Shown here in pieces: positions 14,877-25,760 of a stretch of 64,000 bases of DNA (its first letter is position 1; each line of letters opens with the position of its first letter). The notes under the pieces were generated by a model. It worked only from the letters and a program-made list of their open reading frames with translations, did no database searches and was not told the DNA's origin. This DNA comes from Aquilaria yunnanensis (taxonomy: Eukaryota; Streptophyta; Magnoliopsida; Malvales; Thymelaeaceae). Location: positions 35,206,001 through 35,270,000 of the forward strand of contig CM077594.1 in NCBI GenBank assembly GCA_039654915.1, written 5' to 3'. The position numbers and the translations under genes were made by a program.

Positions 14877-16072
14877 AATGCATATACACAAGATATAACA
14901 ACCAAATGCAGCAGCCACCCACAACCAACAAACACATGAAATGCAGCAACAACAATAACCATAGATTAGCCCATAAAACACATAATAAACATAACCAAAT
15001 CACTATGGCAACCCTCCTTAAGCTAATTCTTGGTCTTAGGAGGATTTTAACACTATTTAGTACTACCTTTGGGCTCTAAAAACCCTCATTTCACTGCCAT
15101 CTTTGTGCACTTCACACTAGGTCACAAAACCTTCAATAACTGCACTCCCCTCACTAAGCATGGTTCATCAAGCTCATGGCTCTCTTCCAAGCTTAGCCCT
15201 AGCTCTATGGTTGCTTGAAAATACAGAAAATAACCCATCAGACCAATGGAACCCTTACCTTGAGTGCATGCCAAATTTGGAGCTTGATCCTAGGTGCAGT
15301 CAAATCTTAGCAACAAATAGCTTCCAATTGCCTTTTCTTGCTTTCTTTTGCCTTCAATTTCAATCTTGGAGGTATGGTGGCTATAGAGGAGCTGTGGAAG
15401 AAGTGTGGAGGACCGTGCTGGATGTGTGGGTTGAATATGGGAGAGAGATAAATGAATTGGCCACTTAAATGGGCTTAAAAGAGCTTAAGGGCCACTTAAA
15501 CAAGCTTAACCTTGCTTTATGTCATTTTCCTTCTCACTAATTATGGTTTCCTTGTCTTAAAATCATTTGTACACATGTGCGCAACATTTTTTACTATTTA
15601 TCAAGTCTTGGCTACCTCCTCCATGGTGGGGTAACCCCACAATTCCACCCTTAGACTTAAGTTAAAGGCTTGAACACCTTAAGGTTTACACTAAGACATT
15701 TAGGTCCTAAATGCCTTAAGTGTTTCCTTTGTCCAAACTTGTCTTCCATGAGCAATTTGGTCCTCCAATAGCACTTTTGTACCATTCATATCCTTCCCAT
15801 AACTCTCCAAGTCTCTTTCTTGAGAGTTTTGCAATTGAGTACCCAAATTTCCAAAATCTTACAAAAAAAAAGTCCATAGGTTGCTTGACAAACAGGCAAC
15901 CCTTAAGGCTTTTCTTTGGGGCCAAGTTACTAACTTGGAACAAGTTTAAGGAGGTGTTGATCATGCCTTTTACCCCCTACACTTCAATTACTCTGGTGAG
16001 AATTTCACAATATAATGGTTTTTAGCCATTATGACATACTTGTAATTCTCTTATTTTTGTGAGGTCGTAGCA

Positions 16073-19000
16073 TGAAACATTCACATCTTGTTTGGAATGG
16101 AAACATTCACAACTTGTTTAGAATGAAATTCGAACATTCACCACTTTCTTGGAATACAAATATTAACGACTTGTTTGGAATGAAATGGAAATGTTCACAA
16201 TGAGTTTTAAATGGAAACATTCATAACATGTTTGGAATGGAAACATTCGCAACATGTTTTGAATGAAGTGGAAACATCGAATGGAAACATTCAAAAGTTG
16301 TTTGGAATGAAATGGAAACATTCACAACTAGTTTGGAATGGAAAAGACACAACTTGTTCGAATTGGGAACACTCATAAGTTGTTTAGAATGAAATGGAAA
16401 CTTTTATAACTAGTTTCAAATGGAAATATTCATAGCTTGTTTGGATTGGAAACATTCATAACTTGTTCCAAATGGAAAGCTTCACATTTTGTTTATAAAA
16501 AAATGGAGACATTCGCCACTGGTTTGGAATGTAAACAATCACAACTTATTTGGAATGGAAACATTCACAACTTTTTTTTAATGAAATGGTAATATTCACA
16601 ATTTGGTTGGAAGGGAAACATTTGCAACTCGTTTAGAATGAAGTGTAAAGATTAAGAACTTGTTTAGGATGGAAATATTCATAACCTATTTACAATGAAA
16701 TGGAAACATTCATAATGAGTTTAAAATTGAAACATTCATATCTTGTTTGGAATGGAAACATTCACAACATGCTTAAAATGAAATTAAAACATTCACCACT
16801 TGTTTAGAATCAACACAATCACAACTTGTTTAGAATGAAGTGCAAATACTCACAATGAGTTCAGAATGGAAATGTTCACAAGTTTTTTGGAATGGAAACA
16901 TTCACAATGTGTTTAGAATGAAATGGAAACATTCACAACTTCTTTGGCATGGAAACATTCACAACATGTTTAAAATGAGATGGAAAGATTCACAATTAGT
17001 TTGGAATGGAAGCATTGGCAACTTCTTTGGATTGGAAACAATCATAACTTCTTTAGAATTAAATCAAAGCATTCACAACTAGTTTAGAATGGAAACATTT
17101 ACAGTTTGTTTGGAATGGAAACTATCACATCTTGTTTAGATTGAAAACATTCACAACTTGTTTAGAATGAAATAGAAACATTCACATCCAGTTTGGAAAC
17201 CAAAGATTCCCAACTTGTTTAGAATGAAACAGAAACATTCATAACTTGTTTACAATGGAAACACTCAGAATTAGTTTTGATTGGAAACATTTACAACTTG
17301 TTGAGAATGAAATGGAAACATTCACAGCTTGTTTGGAAATGAAACATTCATAACTTGTTTGTAATCAATTGGAAACAATCACAACCACTTTGGAATAGAA
17401 ACATTCACAACTTGCTTAGAATGGAAACACTCATAAGCTTTTTGGCATGCAAACATTCACAACTTAATAAAACGGAAATGGAAACTTTCACTACTAGTTC
17501 AGCACGGAAACATTCACAACTTTTTTAGGATAGAAACATTTGCAACTTGTTGAGGATGAAATGTGTAGATTCATAACTTGTTTTGAGTGGAAACCTTCAC
17601 GGCCTGTATAGAATGGAAAGACTCACAACTTGTTTAGAGGAAAATGGAAAGAATCACAACTTGTTTTGAATGAAATGGAAACAATCACAATTTGTGTGGA
17701 ACAGAATGGAAACATTCGTAACTAGTTTGGAATGGAAACATTCACAACCTATTTAGAATGAAATGGAAACATTTACAACTTGTTTACAATAGAAACAATC
17801 ACAACTTGTTTTGAATGAAATTGAAACATTCACAACTTGCATGAATTGAAGCACTCATAACTTATTTTGAATGAAATGGAAACATTAACAACTTGTTTGG
17901 AATAGAAACATTTACAACTTGTTTGCCATCAAAACATTCACAACATGTTCAAACTAAAATGGAAACATTCACAACTTGTTCGGAATGGAAACATTCATGA
18001 CTTGCTTGGAATGGAAATAGTCACAACTTGTTTCGAATGAAATGAAAGCATTGGCAACTAGTTTGGAAGGGAAAGATTCACAAATTTTTTTGAATAGAAA
18101 TAGTCACTGGTTGTTTAGAATGAAATTAAAAAATTCCCCACTTGCATGGAATGGAAACATTCAGAACTTCATTTGAATTAATAACAAACATTCACAATAG
18201 GTTTAGAATTAAAACAATAATAACTTCTTTGGAATAAAAACATTTACAACTTATTTAGAAGAATGCAAAACATTCACAACCCTATTTTGAGCGAAATGGA
18301 AACACAACTTGGTTAGAATAACGGCTTGTTGGATTAGAGACATTCACAACTTGTTTAGAATGAAATGGAAAGATTCATAAATTTTTTGGAATTAAAACAT
18401 TCACAACTTGTTTAGAATGAATTGGAAACATTCACAACTTCTTTAGAATAAAATGGAAACATTAACAACTTGCTTGTAATCGAAACATTTACAATTTGTT
18501 TAGAATGAAATGAAAAGATTCAGAACTTGTTTACAATGAAATGGAAACATTCACAACTTGTTTAGAATGAAATTGAAACTTCCAAACCTAGTGTGGAATG
18601 GAAAGATTGACAACTCGTTTAAAATGAAATGAAAACATTCACAACTAGTTTGGAATGAAAACATGCAAAACTTATTTGTAATGGAAACATTCAGAACCTT
18701 ATTAAATGAAATGGAAACATTCACAACTTGTTTGGAATGGAAACATTCACAACTACTTTTGAATGGAAACAATGATAACCTTTTTAAAATGAAATGGAAG
18801 TATTCAAGACCTATTAGCAACAGAAACATTCACAATTTCTTTAGAATAAAGTGAAAAATTCACAACTAGTTTAGAACGGAAACATTCACAACTTATTTAC
18901 AGTGGAAACATTCATAACTTGTTTTGAATGAAATTGAAATATTAAGAACTCGTTCGGAATGGAAACATTCAGAACTTGTTTAGAATGAAACTGAAACATT

Positions 19001-19075
19001 AAAAGCTACCTTCAAATGCAAACATTCACAACCAATTTAGAACGCAAACATTCACAACTTATTTAGAATGGTACG
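16073..19075. repeat. Satellite array, block 2
   Basis: Same 26/31-bp satellite as block 1, resuming right after the family A LTR. The order of variant monomers from about 16,485 onward follows block 1 from about 9,033 (see findings). No gene is visible. Confidence 0.95.
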
Positions 19076-19916
19076 TGATGCCCAATAGCATCCTCATCAT
19101 ATGACATGCTGGCCTGAGGGAGAGACTTCTGGTATAGGGCTACCTGCAAGGCTTTGAGGAACAAGGGTTAGAGCCTCCTCGGAATGTGTTTCCGGGGGAG
19201 GAGCCTTTGACACTTAAGTCAGTGTCTATGAGAGTAATAGTAGTAAAGAGCAGAGAGTGAAGAAAATAGTGAGAGTTATGTGTCCTTTCTTACCAAGATC
19301 CTTCCTAAGTATTTATAAGAGGGTGGAGGGAGGAGGCCATTTGATGCAGCCTGTTTAGATCGTGTCACGTGTTCAGTTAGATTTGATCCATACCCTCAGA
19401 GATAGGTATCTCTAACTGGTCGTAGGCCATTTTAGTCAAAGGGTAGGGGTGTGTGCAAGGTCTTTCTGTCAGAGGCTCCTTAACCATTTTGTCGTATCTC
19501 CGCAAGACCCCTTCAACTCAATATAGGCATCGAGGGCTATTAGGAGAGGCTCTTCGGCAGAGTGGGGCACCTTCAGGAGACGCTCTTCCTTGTCGAGGAT
19601 GGGGATAAACTTTCTTGAACTTGGTGAGTTCGATATTCTGAAGGTGGTAGCATATAGAATTTTTTAGATCAGTTCTGTTATCTATCAAGGGTGGTTGTTG
19701 TTCACCGAGGCTGGTGCTAGGTCTTCCCTGAGGGTGGTTTTTGGCTAGGTGATTTGGAGATCTCGAGGATCATGGCCCCTCGTTATAAAGTGGTGTTCTT
19801 CCCAAGGATGGTAAGGGCCCCCTCCTTCACGAGGTTGGTTACTCATGTTTCCCGAGGGTGGTGCTTCTCAGGTCACTTTGGAAATTCTAGAAGGGTTAAT
19901 AGCCCTTTAGCTATCA
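19076..19916 (-). repeat. 3' LTR of the Tat-like element
   Basis: 841 bp, beginning TGATGCCCAATAGC and ending TTTAGCTATCA on the plus strand. It pairs with 30,675-31,567, with many substitutions and about 50 bp of net length difference. On the minus strand it is preceded by AAGTGGGGCA (19,917-19,930), a plausible polypurine tract. Confidence 0.9.
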
Positions 19917-20419
19917 CATGCCCCACTTGGAAAGAAGAAGTTGTATCTTCGGTACCTGAGCTTTTGCAAGCATTTCACGGAACTCTTTGTGGTAGGTGAC
20001 AGTCGTCTCAGCAAGTATTAATTGACTTTTTGACCGAGGTTTCCTTCTTCGGATGAGGGCCTTTCTTTAGTTTAGGATGCCTCTTCTAGCCGAGGTAGTG
20101 CATTCGGCATTAGTTGGTACTCATTCTTTGCCCAAGCTTTTGGTGTTACCAAAGTTGTTCCTTCGGACCAAAGTGTACATTCCCCTTCTGGGTTTTTTGT
20201 TGCCTGTCAGTGAATTGTCACATCTTCTAATCAAATAGGCATGTCACTTTGGGCTAGGTTTGCATAGATCTGCTAGCTGTCAGAAGGTGTGCCCTTGTTC
20301 CACACGTTAGGTGACATGTGTCAAGTGGTGATTGGTGAATAGTCATGTTTGTTACATCAGTTATGTCTCTTCGTCTATGAAGGGTCATTATGGCGACGCT
20401 TCGGCTGCCTCCTTTGGTC
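19917..20419. other. Non-coding stretch between the 3' LTR and the antisense gene
   Basis: About 500 bp inside the Tat-like element holding the polypurine tract next to the LTR and otherwise no supported coding sequence. On the plus strand it would be upstream sequence for the antisense gene. Confidence 0.6.
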
Positions 20420-20427
20420 TATATAAA
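20420..20427 (+). promoter_or_regulatory. TATA box of the antisense gene
   Basis: TATATAAA lies 250 bp upstream of the first plausible ATG (20,671) of the plus-strand gene. It is followed by a pyrimidine-rich leader (20,430-20,510), as expected for a plant core promoter and 5' UTR. The assignment rests on sequence only. Confidence 0.55.
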
Positions 20428-21450
20428 CCCTTCCCCCTCCGGAGTTCTCCACACTTTTCATTTTTCATTGCCTTTGCTCTCTGCCTTTCTCTCCTTTTTC
20501 ACCTTCTCTGCGGCGGTGGTACTAGAGGCGGAGCGATTTCCGGCAACACTTGCGATGATTTTCTGAAGTTCCTACCTCGAAATGAAATAGGTGGGTTTAT
20601 TTCTGAAATTTCCATTTTCTCTCAAAATTTTCTCCTTCATCTCGCCGAGGTTAGAGCCTTCTCACTGAACATGTCTTCTTAACAAGTCAAAGTTCAGCCA
20701 ATCCCCAAGAGTTGGCTTCTTCTTCACTCTCATCCGAGCTGCCCCGGTATGCCCAGTTATGCCCTTCATTCGAACGAGGTTACCATCTTTAGGGCTTAGT
20801 TAAGGGTCAGACTTCGGTATCCCCCTTCGAAGATGGTTTGTGACTTTTGCCAATTCCATGGCATAACCGTGAAGCAACTTCCCCCGAACTCCTATTCTTC
20901 TTTCAACACCTTCCTTTGCATGTGTGGGGTTTTTAAAACAAAGCCCCACTTTATCTTCTTCATGCAGTACTACAAACTCCATCCAGTTCCAAAGGGTGGC
21001 TTCTACTTCTTGCTTCCTCAAGGATTTGGGAGCAAGAAACATACGTTCACGTTCGGAACGAAGGACAGTTGGTGAGGGTGGCAAAAGAAGTTCTTCTTTC
21101 TGAAGGTGGATGAGCAATGGAAGCATGTGTCAACAAAATGGGCCTCGGGGACTCTTGCATTGATGTAGTAGATCCCTGAAAGCTACTAACTTTAGAGTTA
21201 GAAGCCCAATTCGAAGAATTTGAAAGCCGTATTTGGGCTATCACGAATTGGGATCCCGAAGCGCCCCCACATTCCCTGTACCCCTTTCCCATTAGTTGAA
21301 ACTTTATGAACGAAGAAGTCCTTCAGGAGCTGGGGGTAGTCAAGGAACATATTACTGACAACGATATGCTGAAGCCCCTTTTTGATGGCAAAAAGGCATA
21401 GTTGTTAAAGCTCCTTTAGGGCGAACTCACCTATCCAGCTCTTGAAGAAA

Positions 21451-21518
21451 GTAAGTCCCTTTCTAGATTTTTTTCATATATATCCTCTGTATTTACACTA
21501 ATTTTCTTCTTTTTCTAG
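21451..21518 (+). other. Intron 1 of the antisense gene
   Basis: Donor GAAA|GTAAGT, T-rich body, acceptor TTTTTCTAG. It is 68 bp long, close to the short end for plant introns. Joining the exons continues the same frame from PALEE into MGDKSATFYKS. Confidence 0.6.
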
Positions 21519-22294
21519 AGATGGGTGACAAGTCTGCTACCTTCTACAAGAGTCTCTTCCTCGACCAAGCCAAGAAGGGGGAGCAGCAAAGAAAGAAGGC
21601 GGCACCGAAGAGGAAAAAGGCACCGAGGGGACCGTCTTCGGTGTCGAAGTCGAAGAAGGACAAGGAGGACTCCCTTCCACCTCTGCTCTAAGACTCTATG
21701 GAGGTGCATAACAAAACTCCTGTTTATGCCAATCCACCTTCAGAGCTAGGTATTTGTTCAATTCCCTTTAGTCCTAGTACTACTGCAGATATTCTGGGGA
21801 CTTCGGTCAGTGGTCTTTCGACCGAAGAACTTGAGGAACACCAAAAAAGGAAAGGCAAAGGTATTCCCACCAAGGTTCTCGAAGTTAGTGACTTTGAGGA
21901 AGAAGATGCTAAACTTCCTCCAAGTTTGCCCCTTAGCCATTCTTCTATCAGTTTGGGAATTTTTGGCATTTTAGGCCTTATAGATGAATGGCTAAAGGAT
22001 AACGTTCTAATGGAACTTCGGCATGAATTTGTAGGTGAAGAAGTACAGGCCCCCTGGGAGGAGGACCACGCCCAAAGGAGGGCTATTCGGGATTCCAAAT
22101 TCCCGAGCTACAAGGTCCTGAGGGAGCCTTTCTAGACTTTCACGGAGGACATGAACTTGTTCTCTGAGGATAGTCAAAAGATAGCTCCCCAGATGGTGAA
22201 GGGCATTATAACAAATGCTACTTTCTAGTCCCTGACCAAGGAGTGCCCCAACAAAGAAGTCCTCATTGCGAGGATGAACGAGCAGGCTACCCAA

Positions 22295-22386
22295 GTAAAC
22301 TTCAATGCTTTAGGACTTAAAAAATTTCTGAGCTCCCTTTTTTGAGTTCCTTTTTGACCCTTATTCAGAATTTTCCCCTCTTGCAG
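22295..22386 (+). other. Intron 2 of the antisense gene
   Basis: Donor CCAA|GTAAAC and acceptor CCCCTCTTGCAG with a pyrimidine tract. It is 92 bp long and contains in-frame stops that splicing would remove, joining NEQATQ to LLAYSGYLQAW. Confidence 0.5.
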
Positions 22387-23100
22387 TTGTTGGCGTACAG
22401 TGGGTACCTTCAGGCCTGGGCAGCTAAACAAACCTCTGTCCGAAGTCAGTTAGAGGAGAGCTTGGCTAAGGCAAAGGAACTTCTTACCAGCTCAGTCATT
22501 AAGTATGGCGAGCTTAATAAGACAGCCAAGGAGGATCTGGCTAACCTTCTGCAGGAGGTGCTTAAGAGCCATAGGGAGTTGATTCAAGATTTTTCTTCAA
22601 AGATGTCTGACCTTGGAATGAAGGTGATATCTTTGTCCTCGGTAAATGAGGTTTTCCAAAATGAGAAGGAGGATGCCGTTGCTGATCTTACAAAGACATT
22701 TGGTCTTAACTCTGAACTCCAAGCCGAGGTCGATAGGTTGAAGAAGGAGAAAAAAAAGAAAAAGAATAAGTTGGAAAAAGAGGTTGAGGTCCTCAAGAGA
22801 GAACTGGAGGACTTGGATGTAGAGAAGGCTAAGTCCAATCAGGCAACTAAGTCATCTTATTAGGACGGTTTTTGCCTAGCATGTTACCATGTTCTGTCCA
22901 GATTCCCCGACCTCGACATTTCCTTTTTGATGGTCCTGGACATCCCTAAAGCACCATCTTGGCAGTGGTCGAGGATAGAGTTCCTCAGTCTCCCAACTAA
23001 TCCACCTTCAGCCCCAAAAGTTGCTGTCGAATAGGACGACGCCGAAGGTGAGGAAGCCAAAGATACTGAGGAACCAGCAGGAGACCAGGACCCTGAATAG

Positions 23101-23780
23101 GCTTCATTTCTCTTCTTTCCCTTGTAATCTGCTCCTTGTATTTTGTAATGAAGTGTTAATGAAATTTTTCTCTTCTTCAAATTTTGGCTAAGTCCATGAT
23201 TGGTCTTTGGATATCATCTTCATTCTTTAAAACTCTACAATTCTTCGGCCGAGGGGTTCCGTGAGCATCTTCGGTCATTGACTTTCAGGACGGTAGTTTG
23301 GTATTTATAAGATCAAACATGTTTGGTTGAATATCTTTGGCAAAACTTAACTTATGTAAAAAATAGTTAAGTGCCTTTTTTGCCAACCATGTTCGGTTGA
23401 TTCCCTTTTGCAAAGGCTCCCTATTTTCACAAATGCCCCTTCAAAAGTAACCATGTTCAGTTTCCCCCGTCAGAAGTGAATATTTTCGGTTTTCTCCCTC
23501 AGAAGTGAACATATTTGGTCACTATGCTTCAGTAAAAATTTATAACTTTACACATAGGCACCTTCGAATTCGACAACCTTGAAAATTTTTCTAAGTATGG
23601 GAATTCACTTACGTAATTCAGGAAACAACCACTTTTGGTTTTCCACCTTCGGACATGACCATGTTCAGTCGACGCCCCTCGGATGGGACCATGTTTAGTG
23701 AAAGGAAATTACCACCTTCAGTTATACCTCCCTTGGTGTTTTTTGTGCAATTTTATTTAGAAAATGTTCTAAGTGTAAAT
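23101..23780. other. Spacer between the antisense gene and the pol 3' end
   Basis: A+T-rich sequence with repeated phrases such as CCATGTTCGGTT/CCATGTTCAGTT and CTTCGGT (23,380-23,700). No coding frame is supported. Plus-strand GTAATGAAGTG and TTAATGAAA near 23,145 could serve 3' end formation of the antisense gene, but this is weak. Confidence 0.45.
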
Positions 23781-24900
23781 TTTTTTCTGAGAGTCTGAAT
23801 GCCATGTATTTTTCAACTCTCCTCCTTCAGTATTACCGAGCTTGTAGACTCCTAGCCGAACTTCTTCGAGGACCAAATAAGGTCCATCTCAATTTGCCCG
23901 AAGTGCTCCATTGGGTGATCTTCGGGCTTGAAATTCAGCTCTTTGGAGGATGAGGTCCCCTTACTTCATTCCTTTATGCTTGACATGCAAGTTTGTAGCA
24001 ACTGCTACTCTCTGCTAAAAAGCTTTTCTTCTAAGCTCGAGCATCTCTCTGTGCTCGTCAATTAAATCCAACTTGGCCCTTAAACCGAGGTTGTTCCCTT
24101 CTTTGTAGAACACCTGTATTCTAATAGAGGGCTGTGCGACCTCGACGGGGATAATGGCCTTTGTTCTGAAGACGAGTGAGAAGGTGACTCGCCCGTGGCC
24201 TTTTTGGGAGTTGTTCGATAGCTCCACAGCACACTCGGAAGCTCTCCAGGCCACTTTCCCTTTGCTTCTTTTAACCTCTTTTTCAGACCATCTTTTATTG
24301 TTCTGTTGAACACTTCAACCTGTCTGTTGCTCTGAGGATGGGCCACTGGGGAAAAGTGCAATTTAATTCCAAGGTTTGTAATGAATTCCTGGAACCCCTT
24401 ATCAGTAAATTGGGGACCATTATCAGCTATTATCACCCTCGGAATGCCAAATCTGCATATGATGTTCTTCGAGGCAAATCTTTGTATGTCCCTCACCGAT
24501 ATTACAACTAAGGGCTCTACATTGATCCACTTGGTGAAGTAGTCTACTGTGACTACACAAAATTTCACTCCTTGACGAGCTGTTAGGAGAGGCCCAACGA
24601 GGTCTATACCCCATACGGCAAAGGGGCAGCGGTAGTTTACTGAAGTTATGATTTCCGATGGTAGCCTCTAGATAGGAATGTGTCTCTACCAGTTGTCACA
24701 TTTTTGGATGAATTGCCTCATGTCCTTCCTCAAGGTAGGCTAGAAATATCCTTGCCGGAGTAATACGCCGACAAGGGCATCAATTCTTATGTGAGAACCA
24801 CAGGCTCCCTTATCGACTTCTTTGAGGACCATCTCAACATCTTCTTCGCTGACACACCTCTGTAACAGACTTGCGTACCCTTGCCGGTATAGCTCTTCCC
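23780..24900 (-). pseudogene. Integrase of the Tat-like element
   Basis: Minus-strand pol C-terminus. It starts with a zinc-binding remnant (GACGSH and QKCDNW, 24,690-24,820), followed by the catalytic core with VDYFTKW (about 24,540), IIADNGPQF and HPQSNRQVE (24,310-24,430), where the usual Gly is Arg. The conserved tail FSLVFRTKAIIPVEVAQPS follows, and finally a GPYLVLEEV...YKLGNTEG C-terminal domain near 23,830-23,900. Integrase joins the cDNA to chromosomal DNA in the nucleus. The core aspartates and glutamate appear present, but the frame shifts near 24,150 and stops break the zinc finger and tail, so no functional enzyme is made. Confidence 0.85.
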
Positions 24901-25079
24901 CAATCAGGAAGTATCTTCCTGAGTGCTTTCGCACTTTCTCGGGCCCAAGATGATATTCAGGGAGTTTCGACGTTGCAAGGTATTTCTTGATAGGGTCTTT
25001 CCACCCTTTTCCCGAGGTTGGTGTGCACATTACCGCCACACTTGGCTGGTACAGTACCTCAATGGACTTTTTGGATTTG

Positions 25080-25760
25080 GCCAGAGCATCAGCTTCCATA
25101 TTGTCTCGCAAAGGTACATTTTCTATATGTACTACGTCGAACTCCTAGACGAGCTTTTTCACGAGATCATAGTGTTTTTCCAACTTTGGGTCCCTAACAC
25201 CGTAGTCCCCCACCATCTATCATACCACTAACTGAGAATCACCGTGGGCCTTCAGATTCCTTGCACCAACCCTTTTTGGCAGTCGCAAGCTTGCTATAAG
25301 GGCTTCATATTCGGTGACATTGTTGGTGACATTGAATCTGAATTTGATGGCCTTCCTAGCTTCCATACCTTCGGGACCGGGGAGGATTACTCCAGCTCCT
25401 TGGTGTTTAGAACTGGAGGCCCCGTCAACAAAGAATGTCCACTCAGGTTCATTTTTTCCAAGGTCTTCCAGGGTATCCTCGATTTTTAGGACCATAGCAA
25501 TGAAGTTTGCCAATGTTTGGGCCTTTATTGCCCTTCTCAGCTCATAGGTGATGTCATATTCACCGAGCTCAATGCACCATTTTGACAATCTTCCTGAGTG
25601 ATCTACCTTTCTCATGACATCTTGAACAGGTAGGTTACTTCTGAACATGATTGGGTGCCCTTAGAAGTAAAGTTGCAACCTTCTACTTGACAGTACTAGG
25701 GCATAGATGGCCTTTTGTAGAAAAAGGTACCTAACTTTGGCACCATGCAGGGACTTACTC
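25080..25760 (-). pseudogene. RNase H and second (archaeal-type) RNase H of the Tat-like element
   Basis: The first part (25,540-25,760) is the end of the RT-associated RNase H with SGRLSKWCIELGEYDITYE. The second domain, from about 25,440 downward, has FVDGASSSKHQGAG, NNVTEYEAL and HGDSQLVV, giving the D-E-D active residues of an archaeal-type RNase H. This extra domain is characteristic of Tat-lineage plant gypsy elements. The reading continues in another frame to NMEADALAKS near 25,090. The domain looks intact at its active site, but flanking frames are broken. Confidence 0.82.

Larger units (their letters stand above)
12072..16072 (-). mobile_element. LTR of gypsy family A inserted in the satellite, carrying a nested copia remnant
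   Basis: The segment starts TGTCACTCAC and ends GGTCGTAGCA, with satellite on both sides. It matches, end to end and in the same orientation, the LTRs of the chromovirus at 34,323-47,649 and the solo LTR at 37,311-39,788. The flanking 5-mers are GGAAA (12,067-12,071) and TGAAA (16,073-16,077), a target-site duplication with one mismatch. Without the nested copia piece the LTR is about 2.4 kb, against 2,478 bp for the undisturbed copy, with about 60 bp lost at the copia junction. No gag-pol sequence is attached, so this is a solo LTR left by LTR-LTR recombination. The minus orientation is taken from the related complete element. Confidence 0.88.
20671..23100 (+). pseudogene. Antisense gene of the Tat-like element (gypsy-type transposon domain plus coiled coil), spliced and decayed
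   Basis: Plus-strand gene opposite to gag-pol. Near 20,835-21,120 the product has QLPPNSYSSF, then FMQYYKLHPVPKGGFYF and KKFFFL, which I recognise as the plant 'putative gypsy type transposon' domain (Transposase_28 type) found in extra ORFs of Tat elements. A basic, Lys/Arg-rich segment (21,550-21,680) and an acidic region follow. The C-terminal part (22,387-22,860) is a Glu/Lys/Leu-rich coiled coil, then a short PDLDISFLMV segment and an acidic tail ending TAG at 23,098. Two introns fit: 21,451-21,518 (GTAAGT...CTAG) and 22,295-22,386 (GTAAAC...TTGCAG); the first keeps the frame across the junction. Stops (for example after codon 3, at 22,861 and near 23,032) and disrupted frames mark it as dead. 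Its molecular function is not known to me. Confidence 0.72.

Noticed and set aside
15160..15468. 102-codon plus-strand ORF in the family A LTR
   Set aside because: It is not kept open in the homologous LTR copies at 38,900, 35,000 and 46,750, so it is a chance frame.
24740..25231. Plus-strand ORFs across 24,900-26,800
   Set aside because: They are opposite-strand shadows of the Tat-like pol domains, which show clear conserved motifs on the minus strand.
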